Of a DNA stretch of 64,000 nucleotides, positions 46,232-57,591 are shown one piece after another. Every line of letters starts with the position of its first letter. Within the stretch, counting starts at the first letter, position 1. The translations under genes and the position numbers were made by a program. Origin of the DNA: Oikopleura dioica (lineage: Eukaryota; Chordata; Appendicularia; Copelata; Oikopleuridae); the NCBI GenBank assembly GCA_907165135.1, contig OU015566.1:10400157-10464156 (forward strand). Reading direction: 5' to 3'. The notes beneath the pieces were generated by a model. The model saw only the letters and a list, made by a program, of their open reading frames with translations. It made no database searches and was not told the origin of the DNA.

Positions 46232-47708
46232 TTAGTATCCAGAAGGAGCGGTGTATCCCCAACCGGGTCGATCAGTTGGATACCAGTCTTTTGTGCAGCT
46301 ATCTGTCTCACAGCATTGTCGGCAGACTAAAAGATAGTCAGGGATGTTTCATTATTGAAAAGAAGTACCAGAGTGAGTGTATCCTGGCTCAGGTCGGCAC
46401 TGGGTCCAAGCGGCAGGGTTCGGTAATTTGAGCTCAAGCTAAAACTCATTTTGGCTAGACGCTCAAATTTCCTCAAATTGAGAACTCAAAGTGACTTGAG
46501 AAATCATTTTGAGAAGATTTGAGAGTTTCGAGAGTTTTGAGTTTTTGGGAGATTTGAGAGTTTTGAGTTTTCAAAACTCAAATTAAGCGAGCGCTTCCTT
46601 GATTGGCTCATGGATCGCCAGAATTGATTTCTCACGTGAGCTCTCATCTCTGAGTTCTCAAAACTCAAATTAAAAAACGTGAGTCTCAAGCTTTGTTTCC
46701 TTGAGTTTTAGCGTGAGCTCAAATTACCGAACCCTGCCAAGCGGGATTGTTGCCCCAGAAATTCTGCATCTTGTTGTTTTCACATGCCATCTTTTGCTTG
46801 CATCCCATTCGGATCTGCTCGGTCTTTCCTTGTCGCTCTCGGATTTCAAGCTCGCAAGATTCCTAGAAAGAGCTTTCGAAAAGAATATATCAGCAAGTTT
46901 TACCTGGTTAGACTGGCAAGCAACGAGAGAGCCCTGAGCATTGCAGTCAGCCATGGAGTAAGCGTGGCAAGTCCAGCAGCTCAATTTCGCAGCAGGAGCT
47001 GGGTAGTTGTCCTTTCCATAGGCAGCATTGTTTCCATTGTAGCCAGTGTTGGTATTGTACGTGTTGCCTCCGCTGTAGGCCGTATTGGTGTTGTAAGCAG
47101 TGCCGCTGTTGTAGGCGCTGTTTTGATTGTTGTAGTTGTTGCTGTAGGTCTGGCTGTTAGCGCTCGGCCAGGTGTTCTTAGAAGCAGCAGGTTTCTTGTT
47201 ATTGACAGCGAAGTTGTTTTTGCCCTTTCCAGCTGGAGCGACAGTTGTAGTTGTTGTCGTCGTAGTTGAACTAGTAGTCGTTGTAGTCGTCGCTGTTGTT
47301 GTCGTGGTGGTTGTTGTTGTGGTCTTTACAGAGTTAAAGAAATAAGCTAAATATCAGACAGTAAAATTATTTCAACTCTTTCGCTGTGCAGTGGTAGTTG
47401 TTGGGAAAGTTGTAGTGGTGGGTTCTTCAGTGGTTGTTGGAGCAGGAGTCGTTGTTCTTGGCTTTCTCTTCTTTTTCTTGTTTTTCTTGAATCCAGCTCT
47501 GGCATCGATGTTGAATCCACCATCGTCTGGCTGAAGCCCGTAAGCACTGTCGGCATAGCTATCTAAGCTGTAGTCGCTATCGTAGTAGGAGTCGTACTCG
47601 TATTCATCTTGAGCGAGGACAACTAGAAAAGGTTAACTAATAATTCTCTTATTTACTATCAATACCAGTAGCAGACAAGGCAGCGATTGTGAGGCTAGAG
47701 AAAATCAT
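46232..47708 (-). CDS. Oikosin-like secreted house protein: Thr-rich mucin region plus Cys domain
   Basis: Exons: 47708-47666, 47622-47377, 47346-46904, 46862-46728, 46399-46369 and 46326-46232; 330 aa in exact frame. The signal peptide is MIFSSLTIAALSATVVLAQ. Then come a Tyr/Asp-rich acidic part, a basic KKNKKKRKPR cluster, Thr runs (mucin-type O-glycosylation expected), an Asn/Tyr repeat (SGTAYNTNTAYSGGN) and a Cys domain: CWTCHAYSMADC, CQSNQESCELEIRERQG, MGCKQKMAC, CRPEPGYTHSVCRQCC. This Cys spacing is the kind known from larvacean house proteins (family knowledge). The intron 46400-46727 consists almost wholly of a MITE. The 30-bp intron 47347-47376 is the least certain. The Thr tracts may vary between alleles. 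Confidence 0.72.
46414..46736. mobile_element. 323-bp hAT-like MITE with 8-bp target-site duplication
   Basis: Terminal inverted repeats of 35 bp with one mismatch start CAGGGTTCGGTAATTTGAGC at both ends. The 8-bp direct repeat CCAAGCGG flanks it exactly (46406-46413 and 46737-46744). The 8-bp duplication and CAGGG ends are typical of the hAT superfamily. The interior is rich in TTTGAG/CTCAAA palindromes and has no ORF. It sits inside the Cys-domain coding sequence and is read as part of an intron. Confidence 0.9.
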
Positions 47709-48682
47709 ATCGATTTTTTGTGCATACTTCGACTGCAGAAAGACCTTTTATAGATAAGAGAAGATGGCGCTGTTTCATTCTTTCCGAGCGCTTCGCGACG
47801 GCGATCCAATTATCGGCAATCAAAAGCGAGTAATATCGGAAAGGTAGCGCTTTCTTCGCCTGCAGAATTCATAAGTTTCTACTTATCATGATCTTTACAT
47901 CAATTGTTTTTCGTGATTTGATAATTCTATTTTGCCATTGATTGATGGGTTATTTGTTAAAGCTTTTGGCTAACACCATCATTATTAAATTGAAAGTATT
48001 GAGAAGAATCAAATACTGTGTTAAGCAAAATACAGACTTTATTAGCTATTATATTTGAAATGCAACTGCAGCAATTTTATCAAAAAACTGCGAATTCTAA
48101 AAAAAGTGCGCAAAATATTTAGATTCCCATTTTTTTCTAATTCCCGTCGAATATCGGTAGTTATCGGAATTTACTCGACCACGTCGCCTGTGAGAGCCGT
48201 TACAAACTTTGTTAAATTATTGCGATCTTATAGCGTCAGGGCAATCTCATAGAATTAGGGGCGAACAAAAAGCAACAGGAGCACGAAAACAAATGAAGCA
48301 AAGGTCATTTCAAAGAAGTGTCCGCATTTCCTTCAAGAAAACTGACCTTGCAGAACGGAAAAGGTCAATTTCGACGGAGCGATCGTCGGAATTAGGACGA
48401 ACCTTCATTTTCATGGAAATCCGTATTTGCTCGAAAATTGAAAACTAAATAACTTTTGATACTCTCTCAATTTGCATTTACCAATAAATATAGAAAATGA
48501 CGCAAGTAGAGAAATATAATAATTTTATTTCGACTTCGATTGAAGTTTTGCAAAGTTAACAAAAACTTAAGTTTTACAAGAGTATAAATGTTATGTTTCT
48601 TGCTATAAAATTTTATGGAAACGCACTTCACTTTGAGCAGCAATCAAAAAAAGCCTCATTCTAACATCAAGGTTTCGAGAGA
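47709..48682. other. Intergenic region
   Basis: Contains the 5' flank of the minus-strand house-protein gene and the promoter of the next plus-strand gene. No other gene is seen. The short open frames at 48055-48448 have no splice or family support. Confidence 0.5.
48624..48640 (+). promoter_or_regulatory. Conserved upstream box of the small GPI-type family
   Basis: CACTTCACTTTGAGCAG lies 59 bp before the ATG at 48683. The same box occurs as CACTTCCCTTTGAGCC at 49354-49369 (58 bp before ATG 49412), and on the minus strand at 43741-43756 (59 bp before ATG 43697). Constant position and orientation in three paralogues suggest a shared promoter element. Confidence 0.6.
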
Positions 48683-49202
48683 ATGAAACTTTCCAAGTTT
48701 TTTTGCATAGTTGCGAGCAGCTTCGGGCAGATCCTCCCGGGCTCACAGACCATCAGGTAAAGGGATGTATATATTTTTCAACAATTTATGCCTAAGTGAT
48801 GCTTTTGGTGCTGTACCAGATGCTCTCGGTTCGGTCAACACCGACAACTTTTTCGACGTTGCGAACGATGCCCTTGGCTCGATCAACACTGACAACTTTT
48901 TCGACGTTGGGAACGATGCTCTTGACTCCTTGGATGGAATCGACTTGGATGGCACATTTGATGATGCGCTTAATCTGGCTCAAGAAACTATTGTTGAAAA
49001 CGGAGCAGAAGCTGCCGCTGCTGCTGATGCACTCACTGATACTGCTGCGAACGATGCTCCTGTTGACACCTTGGAAGAAACCAACTTGGAAGACGTCATT
49101 AACGATGCGGTCGATCTGGCTGACGAAGCTGCTGGAGAAAGTGGATCAAAAGCTGTTGCTTTCTCAGCTGCAATCACTTCACTTCTATTTCTCTTTCAAT
49201 AA
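48683..49202 (+). CDS. Small secreted, GPI-anchor-like protein (family member 2)
   Basis: Exons 48683-48756 and 48797-49202, 159 aa. The signal peptide is MKLSKFFCIVASSFGQILPG. The body is acidic and carries a near-perfect internal repeat of about 17 residues (ALGSVNTDNFFDVANDALGS), then Ala/Asp-rich helix-like sequence (ENGAEAAAAADALTD). The C-terminal tail, ESGSKAVAFSAAITSLLFLFQ, fits a GPI signal. It is the longest of three paralogues and is tandem with the copy at 49412. It has no known domain. Confidence 0.72.
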
Positions 49203-49411
49203 ATATAACGCAGGAGCTGAATCAATTATTTTACGCTCAGGAAAGACAAGTTGTGAGAGCAGTTCCGCTACAATTAAAAGGTCTTTTTCGACAAGTTGTC
49301 GACAAATTGTCAAAAAGCACACGGTTTACGAGAGTGAACTTGTATGTTCAATGCACTTCCCTTTGAGCCACCATAAAAAAGGCCTCATTCAAACATCGAG
49401 GTTTCGAGAAA

Positions 49412-49894
49412 ATGAAGTTTTTCAAGGTTTTTTGTTCTGTCGCAGGCGCTCTCGGGCTAGTTTTTCCCAACTTTCAGAATATCAGGTGAAATAGAAGTTT
49501 ATAATGTCCAATTCATAAACGATATATGCCTAAGTAATGCTATTGGCTCAATCAACATTGACAATCTCGTCGATGCTCTTGACAGGTAAAAAAGAACGTC
49601 AATCTATTAAACGAATTGCGACTAAGTGACCCGATCGATACAGCTTTAGACGATGTTGGCTTGATCAACATTGGCAATGTTATCAACGCTACTGCCAATG
49701 ATACTCTTGACCTCGTGAATGAGATTGACTTCGAAGGCCTAGTTAACGATGTTGTTAATCTGACCGAGAAAGCTATTGAAGAAAGTGGAGAAAAGGCTGG
49801 CGAAGAAATTGGAGCAGAAACCGTTGGAAACGATGGAGCAAAGGCTGCTATTCCTTCTGCTGCATGCACTGCAGTTCTATTACTTCTTTATTGA
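49412..49894 (+). CDS. Small secreted, GPI-anchor-like protein (family member 3)
   Basis: Three exons, 49412-49485, 49535-49585 and 49627-49894, 130 aa. The signal peptide is MKFFKVFCSVAGALGLVFP. The body includes SINIDNLVDALDSDPIDTAL and NEIDFEGLVNDVVNLTEKA, and the tail PSAACTAVLLLLY is hydrophobic. It has one more intron than its paralogues. The 5' flank matches the gene at 48683 over about 60 bp, showing tandem duplication. Confidence 0.68.
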
Positions 49895-50125
49895 AACTCA
49901 ATAAATAATCTCTAGGAATCAATAGACAACTGACAATAGTTTAAGTGCTGCTGTAAAATTTGCAGTGTAAATTCAACAAAAACGAAAACTATGATCATAA
50001 AAATCATGAGATTCTCTTCCCCACTTTTTCTTTCAAAAAATTTTAAAGTCAATAAACTTTGGCCTAAAAAGAAAATGTATTCGTCAAAAATCTCAGATTC
50101 ATTTTGAGATCTTGACAAAATCGAG

Positions 50126-50324
50126 ATGCAGTGCTGCGGCTGCCCACAAGTTCAGTGGCGATATGTAGCAATGTTCATTGTGTCGTGGCTTTTTATCTTT
50201 TTCTCAGGTAAAAAAGAAAGTGGAAAATTGATAAATATTTTAACTAGGCGTTCTTTTCGGCTACTTCATAATTCCAGATTGGATAGAAAGAGACTGGCTT
50301 GAAAACGATTCCGCACATGATTGA
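50126..50324 (+). CDS. Very small single-pass membrane protein
   Basis: Two exons, 50126-50207 and 50248-50324 (52 aa). The N-terminus MQCCGCPQVQWRY has a Cys cluster that could be palmitoylated (inference). One long hydrophobic helix (VAMFIVSWLFIFFSGVLFGY) follows, then an acidic tail. Reading frame and splice signals are good. No family is recognised. Confidence 0.5.
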
Positions 50325-50475
50325 AAAAAACAGAACTGAAAATAAAATTCATTTTAGAACTGAGATTTTTAATTAAACTATTTATTTATCCAACCATCGA
50401 TTCTCTAGAACTTTCTTTTCTCAAGATTTACAAAATCAGCATTTGCTCATTAGGCGAGAACAAAAAAAAGAAGAG

Positions 50476-51177
50476 ATGAGCGACTACAAGTAACAAATTA
50501 ATAAATTTATCAAGGAAAATAAAAGTATTTCAGTTTCCGTACATCGATCGCTCTGAAGCCTAACAAGAGCTTCATGGAGCTAGAAGAGGAAAAGGAGAAT
50601 TTTAGTCGAGCAATGACGAATATCATCACTACTGACTTGGAAGTACTTGAGCCTGAAGAAGTAAGAGTCCTGAAATTTATCCTATTTTTCAATATAATTT
50701 ATATTATTTATATATTATAGATGGAACGATCAGAATCAGCAATCAAATGGGAAACAAGGGTTGAGATTTTTTGGTCACTGCTTATCAACGGAGCTATCGC
50801 TGTGTAAGTCTCAAAATAAGGCTAGAAAAGAAAGCGAAAGAGGAAATTTTTAGTTTTCTTTCGCTGATAATTTACATCTACTCAACTCGCGAATTCGAGC
50901 CAATTCCACCGCCACATGTCGAATACACTCCAAGAGAGACGATTTTCTTGAAATGCGCTATTCACGTGGACAGGGATTTCCTAGAGGGTAAGTTCTATTT
51001 GCTCAAAGAACAGTAAAAAGACTCCTTTCTTTAGGAATTTGGAACACTACGGAAGAAATGCCGCCAACATTGCACAGCGACTACCGCGAAACACTCACCT
51101 TAGGGGCGATCACGGTCGAACAACTCATCACAAACTACACTTGCGAATACTGGCCAGAACACAAAGTCATGACATGA
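50476..51177 (+). CDS. Single-pass membrane protein with outer Cys pair, uncharacterised
   Basis: Exons: 50476-50489, 50534-50660, 50721-50803, 50854-50987 and 51035-51177; 166 aa in exact frame. A cytoplasmic-looking acidic N-terminus (MELEEEKENFSRAMTN) leads to one membrane helix (EIFWSLLINGAIAVFLSLII), then an outer part with PRETIFLKCAIHVDRD, N-glycosylation sites (WNTT, TNYT) and a second Cys near the end (NYTCEYWPEH). This is type-II-like topology; the family is unknown. Confidence 0.6.
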
Positions 51178-51677
51178 AGAAACGATTTTACGCTTTTAAG
51201 AGAATATCACTGTTTTAAATATATTTTTTCACATGTAATAATAAATTTTCTCAGTTTTTATGGGTGCAATAATTTCTGCGGGTGTCGGTGTAGACGCTTC
51301 ATTTGATGAAATAATGTGGAATATAGGGTAATTTGAAAGTTCAGGAAAGGAAATTTTCAGATTTAATGAATTCTCATACTTTTAAAAGAGATGGGGATTG
51401 TTGCTAGCATTACTGTAGTAGGACTCGCTCTATTTTATAAAAAATCATTCTTCATCTTATTTATTCTCATGAAAAGGAGGGCAGACCGCCGCGAGCCAAT
51501 CCGCGCGGCGGAATTTTTGTTAGAAACGCGATTGAACCCGTCTAAATAAGAGGATCTTAGCAGAAGAAAATTAATCAAGAATAGCGCTATAAAAAGACTA
51601 ACGTATTATTTCATGTTAAAAAATCTTATTGTCTCTTAGAATAACAATTTTACAATGAAAATTGTTTGTCTTTCAGA
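51178..51677. other. Intergenic region with a GC-rich palindrome
   Basis: AT-rich except for a GC-rich near-palindrome at about 51487-51513 (CCGCCGCG...CGCGGCGG). A TTTCAG one base before the next ATG (51678) may be a trans-splice acceptor. No gene is seen. Confidence 0.45.
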
Positions 51678-53600
51678 ATGGTATTTGGAATATCAATCGG
51701 CTCGACAACCCTATCGAACGCAGTTGTCGCTTCGGGGCGTGCCCAACTGGTAGCAAACGCGGACGGACACCACAGGCCCCGAGCTGTCGTGGCAAAAGTG
51801 GAGAACGAGTTTTGCGTTGGAACTGCCGCGCTCAGTGCCAGAAATACTCCCCTCTTCAAGAATATTCTCAAGGAATTTATACAAAATGGGCCAACTCACA
51901 TGATTCAGTGTCAGGTAAAGTTTATTCAATAAAATTCCATTAAAGTCGATCAAGCATGGTAGACAATTTTTTGGCTCATTTTACAATTATCCTCTAGTGA
52001 AATCATTTAATACTGGGCTTGGCGCAGTGGCCACTCGCATTTATAACAGATGATTTTCCTTTCTCTGAAGAAGTTTCATTTAGGTCGATCAAATATTGTC
52101 CGAAATAGGCAAATATTGTTCCAGTCTCTAACTAGGTTATCTTCAAAAGAAGGATAAAGATCTTCGTTGTGAGTTTATTTAGTTGAATACAGTACAATAT
52201 ATAGATATTTTAAGCTCGAATGGCAATAGAAAAAGAGGACACAATTATTGAATCATTTTTCCCTTTCATTTCATAAAAATGACATGCAGCAGTTCTCTTT
52301 ATACCATCTCCGCTATTTTCATGAAGGAAGTGTTTTCAGGCCAACCAAATATTTATTAAAGATTTTACATCGTCTGATTCTGTTTCTTCAGGGAAAAGAT
52401 CTGCGAGTGGACGTCTGCCTAGCTGCCTTAATCCGCGAATGCATCGCAACCTGCCGAAATTTCAATACATCGGCAGAAAACGTCAGCCTTGTCATTCCCG
52501 ATGAGTTCAGCGAAGAGCAGGAAAAGCAGTTCGTGAAGATATTCGAAACAGTTTCCGAAATGAAAGTGAACAGAGCGATTAGACGGTCGGCCGCTGCCCT
52601 GGTCGCTGCCAGACAGAATGGATCACTGGAAGAGCAGGAGATTCAGAAAGGATCGAAGAATGTTTTGGTTGTCAGGATTGGAGGGTTAACTACGACAGGT
52701 ACAATTTTTAAATACCTTTTTGTACGTTTTTTAATACCTCTCTACCACAAGCAGCTAAACGTGTCTTCGAAGAAATGCGCTAAAATCCCTCTTTTAGGAA
52801 CTTTATACCGAGAAACAAACGGGCTGTTAACAAAACTAAAGCAAAGTCACAATCAAAGCGGAGCGGACGTCATCGTCAAGCATCTCACAGACTATCTGGT
52901 GCGCGAAGCCAATCGAAAATTTCGCTGCGATCTGAGCGAGTCCAAAAAATCAATGAACAAAGTCGAGCAAGAGGCCCGCCGAGCGATTGAAGTGTTGAGC
53001 AACAAGGACTCCGTCAATGTCCAAATTGACTCGTGCTTCGAGGGCATGGACTTTCAAATGGTCGTCAATAGAAGTCGAGTGACTGCGACGGCCCCTTACA
53101 AGCCAGTCTTGGAGGGAATTTTTAGTGATTTTGAAGGAGAAACTGTCGATGAAGTTTTGATGTGCGGAGGTGCTGCGAAATCGCCTCCATTCCAGGTAAA
53201 ATTAGGGAATAAAAGGATTGGATTAAAGCGTTTTTTTCTTTAGAAAATCGTGCAAGGAAAATACCAAAACGTTATTGCGCTGCCAAACGCGGAAGAACTC
53301 ATTCCCCTCGGCGCTGCAATCCAATGCCACATCACATCGAGTGGGAACAAGCTGTCCATCAACGAAATTCCGCGCAAAATCGCCCTCTCTTCCTTCTCCC
53401 TTCGCAACGGTTCCGAAACTGTGATCGAAAAGGGAACGCCACTGCCATTTTCGTTCACGACGAACAGCGAGAGCAGCTTCACTATCCCCGAGCTCGGCGA
53501 AGACGTCATCTTCTCCTCCGACGGTCATGTGACTGGGAATCTTAACGAAAAAGGACTCTTCTTTACCTCCGGCGAAAAGAGTTTCGAGCTGCTCTTCTGA
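51678..53600 (+). CDS. HSPA14: HSPA14-like divergent Hsp70 (ribosome-associated type)
   Basis: HSPA14 works with the DNAJC2 co-chaperone on ribosomes (family knowledge). Exons: 51678-51914, 52392-52698, 52798-53195 and 53244-53600; 432 aa in exact frame. MVFGISIGSTTLSNAVVASG is the diverged phosphate-1 region, and NVSLVIPDEFSEEQEKQFV is the Hsp70 core helix region. VDEVLMCGGAAKSPPFQKIV and EELIPLGAAIQCHI are the diverged C-terminal ATPase motifs. The rest is a shortened beta domain with no lid, like HSPA14 (~509 aa). The ATP motifs are weaker than in canonical Hsp70. The ATG follows the acceptor-like TTTCAG by one base. Confidence 0.8.
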
Positions 53601-53745
53601 AAATAGTCATAATTTATACAAATACAGTACCTTTTCTTTTTCTCGCTTCGGCTGAGAAATTACCCCAAAAACAGCAAAGGAAACAATCTCTGCTTTTAGA
53701 ACAAACATGACAGAATGAGAAATCGAATAAGTAAAAAGTCGAGAA

Positions 53746-55144
53746 ATGGAAGGATTTCCGAAGATACCGAGATTTTTAAAGAATCCAGGTGGATGGATTG
53801 ACTTTGAGATTCACTTTTCCGATGACCTGGTTCATTGCGCCAGATACCGGTAAGTTATTATTTGAATTTCTCTGAATAACAAGTTCCTCAGCCGCTTGGG
53901 CAAGCTGTACATAGATTGTGTGCGCTCCGTCCGAATCAATGCCAAACTACGCCAAGAAAATACGAGCATCGCCGGTCTACCTCCTTTTCCTCCGAAAATC
54001 GTCTTCATCAACCACCAAAAGCTCGAACGCCGCCGCGCGCTGCTCGAAGAGTGGCTCCAAGCAATTTCATCGCTTCCTCAAACTAGCTGTATCTACCAAC
54101 AATATGCCAATTTTGTCAGGTAACGCATTAAAACATTACAAAGGATGTGAAAAACCAACAAACATCTCTTGTCTATCTCCCCTCTCTTCTGGCTTTAAAA
54201 GTAACATGAAGATTAGCGAGTGCAAGGCGAAATCATCCTCTTGTGTGGAGAAAAAAGAGATTCAGGTGTTTTTCTTGGATGGAAGCTTTGTATCGATTGT
54301 TACAAATGGAAAACGATTAGCTGGTAAAGTTCCCCTGTCAATGTCTTGTTCAGTTTAAAATTTTAGAGAGCGTGTCAAAAGCGTTGAACTTCCCACCCAA
54401 TCTCTGTCGAAAATTTGCCATCTACCTCCAAATCAATACTTCCACTTCCTGGCAGTTGCATAAAAAGCTCAGATCTTTCGATAACGCCCTCGATTATCTG
54501 AAGCCGAGGACGAGACTTTGTTTCACGAGAGATTTCTTCTGTCCTTCGATTGATTATGAGCTTGGTCAATTCGGTAACCATCGATTCAGTCTCATTTTTG
54601 CTTACTTTTTCTTAGAGGAGGGATTCCGCTTCTTGTTCAACGAAGCCAAGCATAACTATTTATCTGGTACCTTGATTCCGCGAACCCAGCTCGACGATGA
54701 CTATTTCAAAAGGTTTCTTGGAGAGCAAAAGGAGGAAAACTTTCTCGAGCTTGCAAAATGCCAGCCATACTATGGCTGCTTCACTTTTGGACCTCTTCTT
54801 TGGTGAGATCCCGTCAAATCTTTCACTTTGACTAATTTATATCCAGCTCTCTGCCGAATGAAGAGACAAAGTGTATTCTGACCATTGGTGATTTCAAAGT
54901 ACGAATACGGATCTTTCTCCACAATGCCTTAGAAGCGACAATTTCCATTCGCCATATTGCCTACACAAGCGTTTCAACTGATTCCATGAGCCTGAAGCTT
55001 CATTTGAAACAAGTGAGAGCTTCAAAGTCGACTGAAATTAACGCTCTCTTTCAGGACTTTCCAAAAGTCTCGTCAATAATTTTTACTACATCTGATGCTC
55101 AACTTATTTCTTCGATGATATCTTCAATGCTGGATCCTTTCTGA
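53746..55144 (+). CDS. SNX17: Sorting nexin of the SNX17/SNX31 type (PX + FERM-like)
   Basis: Endosomal sorting adaptor for NPxY-cargo recycling. Exons: 53746-53849, 53892-54119, 54202-54323, 54367-54564, 54616-54802, 54847-55013 and 55056-55144; 364 aa in frame. The PX domain has VHCARYRRLGKLY, LPPFPPK and RRRALLEEWLQAISS. The FERM-like module has IQVFFLDGSFVSIVTNG and the diagnostic SGTLIPRTQLDDDYFKRFLG...FLELAKCQPYYGCFTFG. It is shorter than SNX17 (~470 aa), lacking the C-terminal tail. It lies 145 bp after HSPA14 on the same strand, possibly in one operon with it and GRASP. Confidence 0.8.
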
Positions 55145-55396
55145 GTCCCCTTATTTCATCTTATCTTGTATATAAAAAAAGCTTTTAAAATCCTTAAACT
55201 CCTCGCTCCATTGTCACATCTTTCTTATCTTCAAGTACCCCTTTCTTTATGTTCAATCTCAGATTTAATGAGATCCTTTTTCGAGTTTCTTCTGTCGGTA
55301 TTATTGCACTGTATTGTGAGAGTAAAATTATTTATTAAACTTATTCAAATAAAGTGTTCTTTTTGGTATCTTTTTCTTTTTTTTGCAGATCAGTCG

Positions 55397-57058
55397 ATGG
55401 GTAATTCGAACAGTCTCCCGGAGATTCCTGGCGGTGGGTACGACGGATATCATGTCCTTCGAGTCCAGGTAGACTTTATTTTGGTGACAGCAAGGGTAAT
55501 TCAGTTTAGGAAAACTCCCCCGGACACAAGGCAGGCCTAGAGCCCTTTTTTGACTTCATAATTTGCATCGGCAACATTCGACTTGATCGTGACGATGATC
55601 GGCTCAAAGAAATGCTCAAGCAAAATGTCGAGAAGCCGATTCAACTTCTTGTCTCTAGCAGTAAAACCTTGACTGTAAGATCGATTTTGCTTTATTCAGA
55701 CTTATTTATTTCCATTTTAGGTTCGAGAACTGACCCTGACACCTTCAGGGATTTGGGGAGGACAAGGATTGCTCGGTGTTTCCATTAGATTTTGCAGTTT
55801 TGAAGGTGCTAATGAAAATGTTTGGCATGTTTTGGTAAGATCATTAATTTTTCTCATGTCATTTATTTCATTCTAACTTTAGGAAGTTGAATCAAACTCA
55901 CCTGCTTACCTCGCTGGTCTGCGGCCCTTCACAGACTACGTTATTGGCGCAGACTCGATTCTTTCCGAGCAAGAAGATCTCTTCACGCTGATCGAATCAA
56001 ATGAAGGAAAACCGTTGAAACTTTACGTCTACAACTCAGAAACCGACGCCAGCCGCGAAGTGATTCTTACTCCTAACTCTGGCTGGGGAGGCGATGGATC
56101 CATCGGATGTGGTATCGGATACGGATATCTTCATAGAATTCCAGTTGAAGAAATCGCCGCTGCAAATCAAGCTCCAAAGCCCACACCATCTGTCGCTGTT
56201 CCCGCGGCCACTACTGTTGGTTTGACACCAACAGCAGCTTCGCCAGCGATTCCAGCAGTTCCAGTTGCCTCGGCTGTTCCATCCGCGACGACTTCTGTTC
56301 CTGGTGGAGCTGTTCCTGCTATTCCTACTCTCGGTAGATTTTAATTCAGAAACTGTCCCCTAATTGATTTCTAAGGAGGCCTTCCCTCGACTGGAGCACC
56401 AGCAGTCTCCGCTGTTGGCTTGCCAACAATTCCAACTCTCGCCACCCCAACCCTTCCAACTCTTGGAGCTGTTCCCACCCTTGGCGGACTTCCTACGGCC
56501 TCTGCTGCAGCTCCGCAACTCTCTACTGGATTGCCCACTGCTTCTACAAGCACTGGTTCGTCCTCTCCAATTGTTTGTTTTATAAATTTCTCCTAAGGTC
56601 TTCCCCCGATCTCCGTCCCAACCTTGCCTCCTCTCTCACTTCCGTCTCTCAACTTGCCCACTTTGAATACAGCAAACTCGACTGCACCGTAAGTATCAAC
56701 TAGTTTTCTCTTTCTGAAATAATTCACCAGATCAATTATTTCACGTTGAATTTATCAATCATTTATCAATGTCGTTTATTTGCATGTTGATTATTCTAGC
56801 AGTTTGACCTTGCCGTCAACTTCCTTCAGCTCAACGTTGCCTCCATTGAGCCTTCCCTCGTTGAACCTCCCCACACTCAATCTGCCAAGGTTTGATGATT
56901 ACTGCATGATTTCTGTTTGATTCAACATGGAGCATTGGTTTAAAATCTTCTCTTACTCTTTTTTTAGTTTGACAACAACTGCTCCAATCACTACTCCAGA
57001 TTTGAGCAAGCTCAACTTGAACATACCAAGCTTGAACCCAACCCCACAGGCTGAGTAA
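55397..57058 (+). CDS. GORASP2: Golgi reassembly-stacking protein (GRASP55/65)
   Basis: A peripheral Golgi protein that tethers cisternae. Exons: 55397-55468, 55510-55674, 55721-55834, 55883-56333, 56376-56555, 56598-56688, 56800-56889 and 56968-57058; 417 aa in frame. The Gly2 for myristoylation is present ([20 protein letters not shown]). Two GRASP PDZ domains follow: [17 protein letters not shown] and [20 protein letters not shown], with [21 protein letters not shown] closing the second. The C-terminal half is a Pro/Thr/Leu-rich low-complexity tail ([11 protein letters not shown] repeats), the usual regulatory part. TTTTGCAG nine bases before the ATG may be a trans-splice acceptor. Confidence 0.93.
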
Positions 57059-57185
57059 ACGGTAAGACATCACAATCTTTCTTGTTGCTGATCACAGTTT
57101 AGGACCGAGGATAAATTTTCAATTGTGAAAATTACCAAACAGAGAATCAGCTTATTTTCTATAGAAGAAATATTTAGACCAAGTA

Positions 57186-57591
57186 CCGTGGTTTTCCATC
57201 TTAAGAGCGCCCAACTTAAGAGCGTTTTTGCCAATATTTTCCATATTTTGTCATCTGAAAAAATCCCAACTTTAGAGCGTTTTTATGAATTTTTAATAAA
57301 TAATTAGAATAACGTTTATTTCAACCTGAAAAATCATTGAAAAAAATTGTTTTCTACGCTTTTTTACAGGTAAAATCATAGCCTCTGATTCAAAGATCGA
57401 AATTTTTTATCATAAATAGGTAAAAATGACCTCAGATGCATTTTTGGAGTTTTGGAAAAAATTCATTTTATGCATTTTCATTCATCATTTTTTCCCACTG
57501 TCATCCAAGTTTGATCGTAAATTTTCCAACTTAAGAGCGTTTTGGTCTACCCTTGTCATCTGAAAAACGCTCTAAAGATGGAAAACGACGG
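57186..57591. mobile_element. MITE with TA duplication and internal AACTTAAGAGCG repeats
   Basis: The ends are inverted repeats starting CCGTGGTTTTCCATCTTAAG on the left and CCGTCGTTTTCCATCTTTAG on the right, flanked by TA at 57184-57185 and 57592-57593. The interior has several CTTAAGAGCGTTTT-like copies in both orientations. No ORF. TA flanks suggest a Tc1/mariner-type non-autonomous element. Confidence 0.65.

Noticed and set aside
53223-53528. Minus-strand ORFs over the last HSPA14 exon
   Set aside because: Shadows; the plus-strand frame is family-supported and in exact phase.
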